A stretch of 64,000 nucleotides of DNA from Neocallimastix lanati (nom. inval.). Its lineage: Eukaryota > Neocallimastigomycota > Neocallimastigomycetes > Neocallimastigales > Neocallimastigaceae. A program made the position numbers and the translations under genes. This document shows, piece by piece, positions 31,506 through 45,244 of the stretch. Numbering within the stretch: the first letter of the stretch is position 1; every line of letters begins with the position of its first letter. The notes under the pieces were generated by a model. The model did no database searches, was not told the DNA's origin, and saw only the letters and a program-made list of their open reading frames with translations. The stretch spans positions 1,058,501 through 1,122,500 of the forward strand of contig JACVTC010000025.1 in NCBI GenBank assembly GCA_016946835.1, read 5' to 3'.

Positions 31506-32952
31506 TTTTTGGAGTATATACCTTTTTTGAATGATATGTCGATGACCAAAATTTTTTTTTGTCAAAGTTTTTAGATAATTTGGTCTTAACGATTAGGTCA
31601 AGATGCCAAATTATAGTAATTAATTAATAGTTTAATTATACTCTTATTTAAAACATATTATTATTAGTAAATTTTATAATTAAGTTTTTTATTTGAAATA
31701 TAAATTTTATTTAATCTTAATAATATTTTATTATATTATTATTTTATATAATTATTACTATAATTTAAATTACAATAATCCTATAAAGGATTAATCAAAA
31801 GATTTAAACATGTATTTACATAAAATAATTAATTATTAAAATATTAATTATTAATATGAATATGTAATAGTATTAATATAAGTTTGATATTGATAATATA
31901 AAGTAAGATAGTAATATAAATATTTAATATAAATAAAATATAAGAATATAATATGTAGAAATTAATTTAATATGACAATCACGTGTATACATTATTTACT
32001 ATATATTAATTTCAATATGTTAATAATATTTAGTAATTAGTTGGCCTAGACTAATTCCTAAATATTTTAATAAAGTTAATTTAATAATAATTATTATATT
32101 ATTATTTTTTAATATTGAAATTCAAATAACTGAATTATTGAAATTGAAATTGAAATTGAAATTGAAATTGAAATTCAGTTATTATCTTAACATTTTTTTT
32201 TGTTAAAAACAGGACTGGTTAATAAAACATCTTTAATATGATTAAAACTTGTACTTAACATTTTTAATAAATTTACTATTCGTATCAACTTGAGGGTAGT
32301 AGTAAGAAAAATTTTATCTAAAAATGGATGGAACCCATTGTTAATAAAAAAAAAAAAAAAAAAAAAAAAAAGGTGTTTCTTTTGTAGATTTGTTAATTGA
32401 ATTATTATAAGCGAACTTCTGCGAGGTAGATCCAATTAATCCAATAATAAGTTAAACCTTTTTTTTTTTTTTTTTTTTTTTTTTAGTAAAAATATCTAAA
32501 TCAACTATTTATTACTACAACAACAATAATAATAACAACATCAAAATTCTGTTTTTCCTACTAATACTTTTATTGTTATCAATTCTGAATTTATTTTGGC
32601 TTAACAATCCCTAATATATATATATACTTATACTACTCCATCTAACAGACCTAATATAGTAAAATATTGTTCTTAAAGATTTTCATCAAAAATGTTTAAT
32701 TTCTAAAAAAAAAAAAATGGAAACGGATAGTGAAGTAACGAATATGGATAAGAATATTTATATAGGTCATTTTAATTATGGTACTGCTACAAATGATTAA
32801 AGTAAAAAAAAAAAAAAAAAGAAAAAAAAAAGTTTAAATTGTAATAAATGAAATAAGCTCAACGTTTATCTAAAGAAGCTATTTAGAGAGTTAATAGAAA
32901 GTCAGAAAGTACTACCAAGTACTAACTCTATTCCTATATCCTAAATGATAAT

Positions 32953-32986
<34 letters not shown>

Positions 32987-33142
32987 GTTCATTGATTATA
33001 AAAATCGATTTTCAAATGACTTGATACTACAATAATAATAAAAAAAAATTAAAAAAAAAAAAAATGAAGAAAATGAACATATTAATGAATTTAAATTAAA
33101 ATATAATTTAAAAACAAAACAAAGCAAAATAAAACAAACTAA

Positions 33143-33188
<46 letters not shown>

Positions 33189-33213
33189 CAACATAAAAAA
33201 GAAAGATTATTGA

Positions 33214-33251
<38 letters not shown>

Positions 33252-33746
33252 TGTTATCAATGTTATCAATACAAATTTATAAAATTAAAAAATATTATTT
33301 ATTTTAATTTAATTATAATTAATTATAATTCTAAATAGTTCTGATTTAATTTATATATTATTTTACCAAACAAACAAAAAAAAAATTTAATAGAAAAAAC
33401 AAATCATTAAAATTTTTTTTAACTTTTAATTTTTATTTTCATTTTAATTTGTTCACATTAATTTTTTTTTTTTTTAAATATTTTTATTTTTCATTTTTAT
33501 TTTCTAAAATTCTTTATTTTTTATTTATTTATTCAACTTACATTTATCTAATTATTTTTTTTTTATTTTTATTTTTTATTTTTTTTTTATTTATTTTTTA
33601 TTTTTTTATGTATTTTTAATTTTTTCTTTTTCTTTTTCTTTTCCTTTTTTTCTTATTTTTCACAATTTGTTTTTCACAATTTGTTTTTTGATATTTTTTT
33701 TTCTTTTTTCCATAATCTTTGCTAATTCTTAATTTTTATTTATTCG

Positions 33747-33798
<52 letters not shown>

Positions 33799-34976
33799 TT
33801 TTTATTATATTTTTTTTGGTTGGTTGGTTGATTATAAATTTTTTTTTTTTTTTTTAAAATTTTTTTTTGATTATAATAATAATAATAAATAATAAATAAT
33901 AATTTAAATTAATAATAATATTATTATTAATATTAAATAATTTTAATTAAATATTTAAATAATAAATTATTATTACATGTTATTTTTATTATATGTTATT
34001 ATTATACCAAAAAAAATCTAAAATAATGATTTGTTTGAACTCTATTTAAAATATTGTTTTTACCATCATTTTTTTTTTAAAGAAATATATATATATATAT
34101 TTATTAATATTGTTATTTTTATATTATATATACATAATGATTTAATAATAAAGATTTTTATAATGGTTTATTAAAAAAATAAAAATAATAACACCATCAT
34201 TATTTTTTTTTCCTTATTAATTTTATAACAATGATTATTAAAATAAAATTTAATATAATAAAAAAAAAAAAAGAAAAGTAAAGAAAATTATTTATATAAA
34301 TAATATTAAAAAACATTAAAATAAAACTAAAAAATATAAAACCTAAAAAAAAAAAAAAAGGATTAAATGAATATTTGAATACTTAAAAAAAAATAAAATA
34401 AAATAAAATAAAATAAAATAAAATTAAATATAATTAAAAATAAAAATAAAAAATTAATTAAAATTATATTATATATATATTAAATTATGAAAAAAATTAA
34501 AAAATAAAAAAAAGAATAAACAGGTTATAAAATTAATATAATGAAAAAAAAATTTATATATACATATATATTATATATATGTTATATTATATTATTATAT
34601 ATTACTATGAAAGAATGAATTTTTTTCTTCTTTTATATACGAATTCAATTCATATATATGTATATTTATAAGCTATATGTTATTAATTAAGCAATACAAA
34701 ACTAAAAAAAAAATAATAGTAATAATAAACAATTCAGATTTCTATAAGGTATCATTTTAATTTTGAATTAAAAATGAATTTATATTTTTATGTGAAGAGA
34801 AATGATTTCATGGAGATAGAGGGATTGAATTTCAAAAAAAAAAAAAATTTAATAAAAAAAATTTTTTTTTTTTTCCTTTCTATTTGATGTTTCCCATTTT
34901 TTAATTTTACTTTTAACTTTTTAATTTTTTTTTTTTTTTTTTATATATATCAATCTATCAATTTTTTCCTTATATT
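31506..34976. other. AT-rich intergenic desert with homopolymers
   Basis: No intact gene. Holds a (GAAATT)n repeat (about 32140-32175). A decayed coding-like stretch covers 32180-32960, with short plus-strand pieces such as METDSEVTNMDKNIYIGHFN at 32717-32800 and LNVYLKKLFRELIESQKVLP near 32860, separated by A-runs. A-runs lie at 32349-32370, 32955-32981 and 33144-33187, with T-runs at 33216-33246 and 33750-33796. 34000-34976 includes the 3' flank of the LRR gene. Confidence 0.6.
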
Positions 34977-37579
34977 TTACCAATTCAATAAAATTTGATC
35001 CTCATGATGATTATTTTCATTAAAGAAGGAATTATCTTTTAGGATATAACTCATATTTAAACCTTTTCCTAAATCTTCACTTACACTTAAATTTAAGGAT
35101 GGACTATTGAGTGAATTTTCTTCTTCCTTTATATCTTCTAATACTATCTTTAAATTATCAAAATTATCTTCTTCTAATAATTTTGTGGTGGTGGCTGAAC
35201 TACTAAAGACATTGTTAGTAGATGAAAAGTTATTACCGTAACCAGTTGGATTAACTAAGGTATTATTGGAGGAGCTTGAAATAATTGAACGTTTTGTTAT
35301 ATTATTGCGACTGCTATCAAAGCCTCCTATCGAACTTCCTAAGGTAAAATTAGTAGCCTCAGAATCTTTTCTAGGTCTATTAGCTTTATTATTATTTAAA
35401 GAGTTAGTACGGTTAAAGCTTAATAATTGAGAATTTGAATCTCCTTCTTCACTGAAACTACTTTGATCATTCGAAAGACTGGAGGCACTAGAAATTGAAG
35501 AGTAGGAACTGTCACAAGTACTACAGTAACTGGAATCATAGAGAGAAGTTAAAGTAGTATTATATTTATTAGTAGAATAGGAATAAGATAAGGAAGGTTC
35601 TGTTTGACTACGTTCTATTTCAAAAGTTTTAGAGTTACGATTGGAGTCATTCATGGCATCAGAATTCATGTTAATGACATGCTCTTTAGCACGTTGATCC
35701 ATTGAATTTCTATCACTATTATTACCATCACTAAGAGATTTATTTTTTCCACTATTAATGCTTTGATTAGCTCCAAGATTACTTGCGATATAAGGAGAAC
35801 CGGATTGTATGGATGCAGAGTACCTTGATTCAGCGGCATTATCAAATTCATTAACACTTTGAGCGTCTGAACTTTTACTAAAGGAGAAACGACTGTTACG
35901 TTTTTGAATTTTTTGTAAAGTTTCACGACGACGCTTTAAGGAAGTGATCATTTCCTTATCATGTTTAGCATTTTTATATTTAACATAGCCGACAATAAGA
36001 CCAATTAATACGACAATACCAATTATAATAGATAATAAGGTATATAAGGCGGCATGAGAGGATTCATTTTCATCAGATTTTAAAAGATCATCTTCTTCAA
36101 GAGTATTAACTACTTTAGAACTATCTTTTTCATTGCTTTTATCTGAATTCAAGGCATCACTATTAACATTTTTACTTTGATCATCCTTATTAGCATTAGC
36201 ATCAGCTTCATTACTTTTTATACTTTCATCATTATTTTTAGTACTAGTTTTAGTTACAACTTGATCTTCTATAGATTATTATTAAAAAAAAATTATAAAT
36301 ATAAATTATGAATTAAATGAAAAGAAAAAAAAAATTTTTTTTTTATCAATTTTATTGCATGTATAAATAATTATTACTGTTTTAAATAAACATTAAAAAT
36401 AATGTAAATTTTACCTTTACACTCAGGAAGATTATTATTACAAATGGAAGTAACATCTGTTAAAGATTTTGGTTTACATATACCACTTGGAACGGTACAT
36501 TTAAAGTTTTGTTTTTGAGTCCAAGATTCTGGTAGTGGTCCTGATACTTCATTACTTTGTAAATTTCTGTATATGAATATATAAAAATAAATAATAAATA
36601 TATAAATAAGATAATAAGATTTAATATAAAAAATAAAATTAAAATTAATACTAAAATAGCTTTTATATAGATTATTAAATAAATAAAAAAAAAAAAAACA
36701 TACATAACAGATAAATTTGTTGGAAGACTTGTAGGTAAAGTTCCTGATAACATATTGGAAGATAAATCTCTATTTATAAAAATATACATTATTTAAAAAA
36801 TATATATATATATTTTATTAAAAAAAAATATATTTACAATAATATATTTATTATAAAAATAATTCTATTTTTTTTCTTCATGTTTGTTTGTTTAACTATT
36901 AATTATTATAGTATAATTTACTTACACATTTTGAAGAGTAGATATATTACTCAAATGGGAAATATTTGTTGCATCCCCGGTTAACTTATTATTATTTAAT
37001 GATAAAGTTTGTAATTTGCTAAAACCTTTAATAATGTTCCAAGGTATTTCACCAGCTAAACCTTTATTATTTAACATACTTTAATATTAAATAAAAAATG
37101 TTTTTTTTTTACAAAAATATATATATATGTTTAATGATATATAAAAGTTAATATAATTTATATATATTATATATACATAAAATTCCGAATAAAATATATA
37201 TATATATTATTTAAACTATCTATTTCATTATTGAAAAATAAATAAATATATAGATATATATATAGATATATAAAAATAGTTACACTGAAGTGATATGATT
37301 ATCTGGAGCTTGAGAATCGTTTTCACATTCCCATTCGTTCGTAGCGAATACATCCATTGAATGAAGTCTTCTTACTTCGTAATAACAACAATTAAACATG
37401 ACATCACCTACAATATAACCTGGTCTTCCCAATTTAAAATGCTCATATATTTTATATAAAGTTACACAATCTGTTGGAACATCTGAAGGTATCTGTATTG
37501 GACCAGTTGAAGTATTCTCATAAGAAAATACCATTGGTATTGAAGATAATAAAATATAGGATAAATTCAATAACTTCAT
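34977..37579 (-). CDS. LRR single-pass membrane protein, 652 aa, five exons
   Basis: Exons 37579-37284, 37078-36926, 36769-36704, 36566-36415 and 36268-34977; all junctions are GT-AG and keep frame (296+153+66+152+1292 nt). Residues 1-19 are a signal peptide (LLNLSYILLSSIPMVFS). 20-98 is a Cys-containing LRR N-terminal cap. 99 to about 185 holds LRRs of the plant type (LNNKGLAGEIPWNII, LQTLSLNNNKLTGD, LQNVDLSSNMLSGTLPTSL, NLQSNEVSGPLPESW). A Cys-rich cap follows (CTVPSGICKP...CNNNLPECK), then an acidic Asn/Asp/Lys linker. The membrane span is about 297-318 (LLSIIIGIVVLIGLIVGYV), followed by basic residues and a 330-residue Ser/Asn-rich tail without a kinase or other known domain. Likely a surface recognition or adhesion protein. 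Introns 1-3 are all phase 2, one per LRR block. Related in layout to 58716-62762. Confidence 0.88.
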
Positions 37580-37589
37580 TTTATTCTAC

Positions 37590-37705
37590 TCTATTTTTTT
37601 TTTTTTGGTTAGTTATAGTTATTTTTTTTTTTTTTTGGTTAGTTATAATTATAGTTATTTTTTTTTTTTTTGGTTAGATATAGTTATAGTTATTTTTTTT
37701 TCTTT
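37590..37705 (-). repeat. Three tandem T-run/GGTTAGTTATAGTT units in the LRR gene leader
   Basis: On the plus strand, T10-14 followed by GGTTAG(T/A)TATA(GTTATA)GTTA is repeated three times. It begins about 10 bp upstream of the ATG, so the mRNA leader would carry AACTATAACTAACCAAAA units. May modulate expression or simply be slippage-prone. Confidence 0.7.
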
Positions 37706-38417
37706 GGATTTATTATTAATTCAATTTTTTTATATGGAAATAGTTGAAAAAAAAAATAAAATATTTTGTTTCTACTTTTGTTTCTGTTTTTTAATCAAAT
37801 TTATTTACAAGTCTATTATTGTATTATATAATTATTTTTATCATTTATTAAAAAATAAAAAAAGTGATTGTGATAAATATTTTATTGAATTGGTTGAAAT
37901 AATACTTATTTATTTACACAATTATTGTAATTAGTATATTATTAGAAAGTATTACTATAATAATTTCAATTGAATATTATGATAATAATATAAAGTTTTC
38001 TTTCTTTAATATTATTACCGTTTATAATTTAATTATTAGCTTTATATTTACATACATATACTTTTTTTAAATAAAATTAATAAATAAATTTATATTTATA
38101 TGAATCAGAAAAATAAAAACAAATAATCTATATTTTAATATTAAAGCATATAAATAATAAATAAAAGAATAATACAAGAATTTAAAAATATATATATATA
38201 TAGTTAATAAAGAAAAAAAAAAAGAAAAAGAAAAAGAAGATTAAATTTACAATTTTAAGATTTAGTCTTTAATAAATAAAAGAAAATAAAATAAAATAAA
38301 ATAAAAAGTTTAAAAAAAATAATAATTATTTATTATTATATAAATTAATTTTTTTTTATATGTAATATATTTAATTTAAATACACTTTATATAAATTAAT
38401 TTAAATAAATTAATAAT

Positions 38418-38452
<35 letters not shown>

Positions 38453-41359
38453 AAATAATATAAAATAATATAAAATATAAAATAAAATAAATAATATAAA
38501 ATATAAAATATAAAATAAAATAAATAATATAAAATATAAAATAAAATAAAATAAATAATATAAAATAAAATATAAAATATAAAATATAAAATAAAATAAA
38601 TAATATAATATATAAAATTTTAAATATATAATAAATAAAATTAAATATAAAAAAAAATTTTTTTTTTTTTTACAATTTTTAAACAATTTATTTATAAAAA
38701 ATGAGATAAATTATAATAAATTAAATTATATATTACTTTATTTATTAACTTTTTTTTTTTAATTTTTCTTTCATTTTTTATTGTTACAAAAACTTTAATA
38801 CAAATTTAAAATAATAATAATAATAATAAAAATATAAAGAAATTATATATTTAAAAAAAAATGGAATATTATATATTAAATAAAGAAATAATATATCATA
38901 CATTATAGATCTGATATTAAATAACATATATCATATATCATTTGTTTATATATTATATTTTTTGTATATATCCTACATTATTAATCATATCTCATATTTC
39001 ATTAATATATTATATATTATATTATATATCATATGTCTACATATTATCTATATTTAATTATTTGTATTTAATTATATAATTAAGCCTATTTTATTATTTA
39101 ATTATAAATTCTGTTTATTTTTCATTTATTTTATATTTTTTATCTCTTTTTTCTTGATGATTTCTCTCTTTTTTTTTTTAACCATCATTTAACCCAATAA
39201 ACTGAATGATTTTATTTCTTTTTATATTAGTTATTGCTATTATATATCTATTTGATATATAATATTAAATTATACATTGTATAAGTTCTAAAGATTCAAC
39301 CTTTCTTCATTATATAAATTCTAAAAATTAAACCATTATTCATTGTATAGAAATTCACATTTATCTATTTTTTATATTTATGATTATTATAATAAAAATC
39401 TTTTTTTTTTTTTATTATATTAATATTTATATAATTTATATTAAAAAAACATTTAGTCATAGAATTAACAATAATTATTAGTAATAATTTATAATAAATT
39501 TTATATAATGTATATTATATTATAACACAATTAATTGTATATATTATATTTCCAATGTGTTATTTATTATATATTGTATATTATGTTAAATATAATATTG
39601 TATATTTTTTAAAATTTTAGTTTTTTTTAATTAATCATTTAATGTTGTACAATTATAAATAATATTAAATTTTAATTTTAATAAATAATTTATAATAAAA
39701 AAAATTTTTTTTTGTGTGTTATGATTTTTTGTTCCTTCATTTTCTAAAAATGTTTATTAATTCTTAAAAAAAAAATTAATAATTATAAATTTTCTTATTT
39801 TAATATAAAATAAATAAATTAATTAAAAATGTTTAATTTATTTTTTTGTGTAATGAAAATTAAAGTAACACAAAATGAAAAAATTTATTTTTATTAAAAA
39901 AATATAAACTTTTCTTGTATTATTAATTAAAATTATATTAAATTAAACTATTTTTCATAAATTTAAACAATTATTAAAAGTTTGTGCTTTCTATTAAATG
40001 ATTGGTTATGGTATTGTTGTATAAAAAATAATCATAATTAAAAAATATTTTTTAATTAACGATTTCTAAAAATGGTAAATCTTATTCAAAAGTTTAAAAA
40101 CTTTAATAAATAATAAATAAAAAAAGTATAGAATAAAAATTTTTTTTTGTTTATTATTTATTATTTATTTCCTTTTTATTTCATATGTCATATATAATAA
40201 TTATAAAATGATTGTCAAAATGAACAATTTCTTTAATAATATTTTCCTTTATTTTATTTTTTCTTTATTTTAAAAATAGAAATAAAACTTTTTCTTTTTA
40301 TTTATATATTCTTCTTTTTTTTTAATAATTTTATTAAAATAATAAATAAATAAATTTTTTTAAAAAAAAAATTATAGTTAATATTTGTAATACGGAAAAT
40401 ATAAATAATCAATAATTAAAATTTTATTTTATATTATATATTTTAATTTTTCATTTTTTAATTTATTTATTTTTCAATTTTTCTTTTAATTTATACTTTT
40501 ATAAATATAAAAATTAGTATTATTTATCACATCAAAGTCAAATTTTAAATAATATTATTATTCCTTTTGTATTTTTTTTTTTTTTTATCATTTTCTATTT
40601 ATATTTTCTTTTTTTTTTTTTTAATTTTTTAAAATTTTTTCTTTTTGTATTCATGATATCTTTTCTAAAATAGAAAAATTACCGCAAATCTGTGACAGCC
40701 AAAGTTGTACAAATCATATTTATTATTAAAAAATTTTATTATTAAAAAATCTCCATTTATAGTATATATCATTTTTGCGGAATAAAAAATTTTCCAAAAA
40801 AAAAAAAAAAAAAAGGAAATCCAGAATTTTAAATTATTAAAAAAAGATAATATAAAAATTAAAAAAAAAAATTTAATAAAAAGAATTTAAAAAAGAAAAA
40901 TAAATTTAAATATTTTAATTAATAATTATAAAGAAAAAAAACGCCATTTTTTTTCTTTAATTATAATATATATTATATAATATATTTTATAGTAATATAA
41001 TATATAATATATTATTTATATTATTCTATATAAATATAATTATATTTTTATAATTTAACGGTTAATACTCCATAAATTAAATTTAATAAAATAAATTAAA
41101 TACAAAAGAAAAAAAAATATTGAAGATGAATAGTGAAAAAAGGATAATAATAATTATTAAATATAATAATAAAAGTATAGTGTTAATTATATAAAATAAA
41201 ACACATAGATTATATAAATATAAAATTATATATAATATTCATATAATATACATATAATACTTTTTATTATTTTTAATTATAAATTTATTATAAAATGGTT
41301 CTTTTTTATAAATTAATAAAACAGTATTTGCTTGTTAGCACGTTTTTACTTTTATGACT
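37706..41359. other. Gene-free AT desert
   Basis: No ORF beyond chance. Includes an (AAAATA)n/(AATATAAA)n array at 38416-38655 that creates spurious minus-strand frames, poly(T)/poly(A) runs, and an inverted pair CCGCAAA (40683) / TTTGCGG (40775) about 90 bp apart. Upstream flank of the LRR gene to about 38000. Confidence 0.6.
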
Positions 41360-41461
41360 TTAACTTTCTTTTAGATTGAAATAATTAATATCGATCACTT
41401 TATTATCTTTATTAAAATTAAAAGTATCAATTACGTTAGTTTGTAAACCATTAACAAACAT
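41360..41461 (-). pseudogene. Short coding-like fragment, 33 codons (unknown)
   Basis: Minus-strand frame MFVNGLQTNVIDTFNFNKDN...NYFNLKES ends in TAA and stands out from the flanks by its balanced residue content. No initiator context or partner exon found. It could be a remnant of a larger gene or a lone exon. Confidence 0.25.
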
Positions 41462-41782
41462 TGAATTTTTATAAATATTTTAAATGTATTAATCATTCTC
41501 CTTATATTATAAGATTATTGAATTAATCATTATTAATGATAATTTTGTTATTTATAATAATACAAAAATATATCATGAAGAAAGAAATCTACGATAAAAT
41601 TAATTAATACAAATGAAATAACGACGAAGTTAAAAAAAAAAAAAAAATAAATAAATAAATGAAGTAAAAAATAAAAATAAAAAATAAAAATAAAAGTTAT
41701 TATGAATAAAAATTTAGTTATTATAAAGGTTTCATCCCATTATTCTCTTTATTCATTTTAATAATCACTTTTAAAAATTATT

Positions 41783-43085
41783 ATGTATTTATTATTTAAT
41801 TATTATTTATTATTCCATTATTTATTATTTATTATTTATTATTTATTATTTATTATTTATTATTTATTATTTATTATTTATTATTTATTATTCAATTATT
41901 TATTATTCAATTATTATTTATTATTCAATTATTTATTATTTATTTATTATTTATTATTTATTATTTATTACTTATTATTTATTATTTATTATTTATTATT
42001 TATTATTCAATTATTTATTATTCAATTATTATTTATTATTCAATTATTTATTATTTATTTATTATTTATTATTTATTATTTATTACTTATTATTTATTAT
42101 TTATTATTAAATAATAATAAATAATAAATAATTGAATAACAAAACATAAAAATATAAATAAAAAATATTATTACAAAAATAGAAATTTTAATATCAAATT
42201 ATTTATATTTCTATATATATATAAGCAAATAGTTTAATATTTAAAAGTGGGTGTGTGTTAAATTTGAGAAAAATGAAATTAGGAAAAAAAAAATATTTTT
42301 TTTTGATGGCATCCATAATAATTAAATAATAAATAATTGAATAATAAATAATAAATAATAAATAATAAATAATAAATGAATGAGTAATTAAATAATAAAT
42401 AATAAATAATAAATAATTGAATAATAAATAATAAATAATAAATAATAAATAATAAATAATAATAAATAATAAATAATTAAATAATGAAATAATAAATAAT
42501 TATAAATAAATAATAAATAATAAATAATAAATAATAAAAAGAGTATTTATTAATAAATAATAAATAATAAATAATAAATAATGGAATAATAAATAATTAA
42601 ATAATAAATAATAAATAATAAATAATAGTAAGTAATAAATAATAAATAATAAATTAATAAATAATAAATTAATAAATAATAAATAATAAATAATAAATAT
42701 TAAATAATAAATAAAAAATAAATAATAAATAATAAATAATAAATGAATGAGTAATTAAATAATAATAAAAAAGAGTATTTGTTAATAAATAATAAATAAT
42801 AAATAATAAATAATAAATAATAAATAATAAAAAGAGTATTTATTAATAAATAATAAATAATAAATAATAAATAATGGAATAATAAATAATTAAATAATAA
42901 ATAATAAATGAATGAGTAATTAAATAATAAATAATAAATAATAAATTAATAAATAATAAATTAATAAATAATAAATAATAAATAATAAATATTAAATAAT
43001 AAATATTAAATAATAAATAAAAAATAAATAATAAATAATAAATAATAAATAATAAATAATAAATAATAAATAATAAATAATATAT
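41783..43085. repeat. 1.3-kb heptanucleotide (ATTATTT) array in inverted halves
   Basis: 41790-42108 is (TTATTTA)n with a higher-order unit of about 110 bp repeated twice (41889-42000, 42000-42110; marker TCAATTATTTATTATTCAATT). 42110-42310 is a non-repetitive spacer. 42315-43085 is the complementary (TAAATAA)n with its own higher-order repeats (marker AAAAAGAGTATTT at about 42537, 42770 and 42830; marker GAATGAGTAATTAAAT at about 42376, 42743 and 42908). Long frames here are artefacts. Confidence 0.9.
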
Positions 43086-43495
43086 GATTAAATAATATAG
43101 ACTAAATAATAGAATAGTATTTATTTATATAATTAAATATATATATAAATATAAAATTTATACTTTATTAATTCAAATATTATTTATTTATTTAACTTTT
43201 TCAATTATTTATTTCTAATTTATGTTAAGTAAAAAGGAATCAATCGACTTTTCTTTTTTTTTCTTTTTTATTTATTTATTTATCTTTATTTATTTATCAC
43301 AAACATATTTAAAAAAAAAAAAAAAAACTTTATCATTTAAAATTTAAAGATATTTTTTAAAAATTTTTTTTTACCTTTTAAATTAAATTAAAATTTAAAA
43401 CTGTATATAAAAGAAATAAAAAAGAAATAAAAAAAAAAAAGTAAAGCGGTAAAGAAATATTATTAAATAATAAATAATATATATACATGTATGAA

Positions 43496-43526
<31 letters not shown>

Positions 43527-44496
43527 TTTATTTTTTGTACCTTAAAAGATGAAACATTAGTTATTATATAATAATTAATAATTTAATATTAAATAAAAAT
43601 AATAATAATAGTAATATTAATATTAATAATAATATTATTAAGTAAAACTAATAACAAAAATTTCTAATAATAAAAAAAATTTAATATTAATATTTATTCA
43701 TTATCTATTATCAACTATTATTTATTTATTAATTATTATTAAATATTGAATATTAAATATTAAATACTTTTACATTCATTAAATATAAAAATTATTATTA
43801 GATTAATAATGTTATTTTATATTATATATTAACATAGATCTATTAAACTTATGGCACTTAAGATGCTTAATATTAAATATTATGATACATAATAAAGAAA
43901 AAAAAAATACTTTAAACCCTACTATACTTTTAATATTATAATTATTTTATTTATTTTGTTTTATTTTATTTTCTTTTTAATAATTAAAAAAATTTTATTT
44001 TATATATTTTAAATGAAGTTTTTTTAGACTATGTTTAAAAAAAAAAAATAAATAAAAAAAATTAAAAGAATATTATTAATACTAATTTTTTTATTTTTAT
44101 TATTATTGCTTAACATCATTATAGTGATGATGACTTCATAATTACATTCTCCATATTTTTAAATAATATTAAAATATAGAGAGTAAATACAATTAATACA
44201 ATTACTATTATTTATCACATATATTTTTTGGTAAAATATAATAAAAAGCATGAAAATTTTGTCTTAAAAAATATATATTAATTAATGCTATTTAGGTACA
44301 TATGATATATAATCAAAAAAAAAAAAAAATTATTATATTTAAGTATTCACTTGAAAAAATAATAATAATATAAAGCGATATCTATTCTTCATAATAATAT
44401 ACTACTTATATTCTTTTTATAGATACATATTATATAATAACGTATATATAGGTATATTTCATTTTTACCCTTTAATTATAATTTATCCTTCATATC

Positions 44497-44534
<38 letters not shown>

Positions 44535-45172
44535 TGTTCGGACTTATTCCTATTAATATCATATAATTTGGAATACAAAAAAATTCTAATTAAAAAAATA
44601 TTTTTCTATTTTTATTTTTTTATTTTATATTATTAAAAAACATAACCCTTTAAGTTGATTATTTTTGAAAAATAAAAAATAAAATAAAATAGTTTAATTT
44701 TTAATTTTATCTATTTATTTATTTATTTTTGTTTTTGTTTCCATTTTTTATTTTTGTTTTAGTTCAGGTATTATAAAATTATATTATCCAAAAGAAAGAA
44801 TGGAACTTTTCTGTAAAAAAAGCAGGAAAAAAAGAAAAAATAGAATGATTTTATTTCAGTGAATGAACGGAATGAAATGAAATAAAATGAATAATAATAT
44901 GATTTAGTTCATTCATGGAATGATTTTTAAATTAAAGTATTTTAAAAAAAATTTTTTTTTTATAATAATGAAAAAAAAAAAAAAGAATTTTATGTTAACA
45001 TTTATTTATAATGTGAATAATAATAATTATTATTCTTATTACTAAATTTTTATTTCTTTATTATTTTTTCAAAAATCAATTATAACAAAGAATCGACTGT
45101 AAAAAAATAAACGTAAAATAAAAAATAAAAATAAAATTATTATTACTATTATTATTATTATTATTATTATTC
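43086..45172. other. Gene-free AT desert
   Basis: A/T simple sequence, (TA)n runs at 43496-43517 and 44501-44526, TAT-rich. Nothing gene-like. Confidence 0.6.
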
Positions 45173-45244
45173 AATAGATGGATCAATGGATCCTCCATCG
45201 AATCTAGTGCGAAACTCACGATCCCCTCTCCTTCTCCATCTATT
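45173..45244. other. GC-rich islet closed by a 10-bp inverted repeat; possible structured RNA
   Basis: AATAGATGGA (45173-45182) and TCCATCTATT (45235-45244) are perfect reverse complements around about 50 nt of balanced composition (GATCCTCCATCGAATC...CTCACGATCCCC) inside more than 1 kb of A/T simple sequence. No ORF; does not fold as a tRNA. Confidence 0.35.

Noticed and set aside
32187-32435. 82-codon minus-strand ORF with poly-Phe
   Set aside because: Interrupted by an A/T homopolymer, no domain, and coding-like fragments are equally visible on the other strand; treated as unresolved decayed sequence.
38417-38686. 89-codon minus-strand hydrophobic frame
   Set aside because: Product of an (AATATAAA)n array with a flanking A-run.
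41783-42124. 113-codon frame of Leu/Ile/Tyr
   Set aside because: Translation of the ATTATTT heptamer array.
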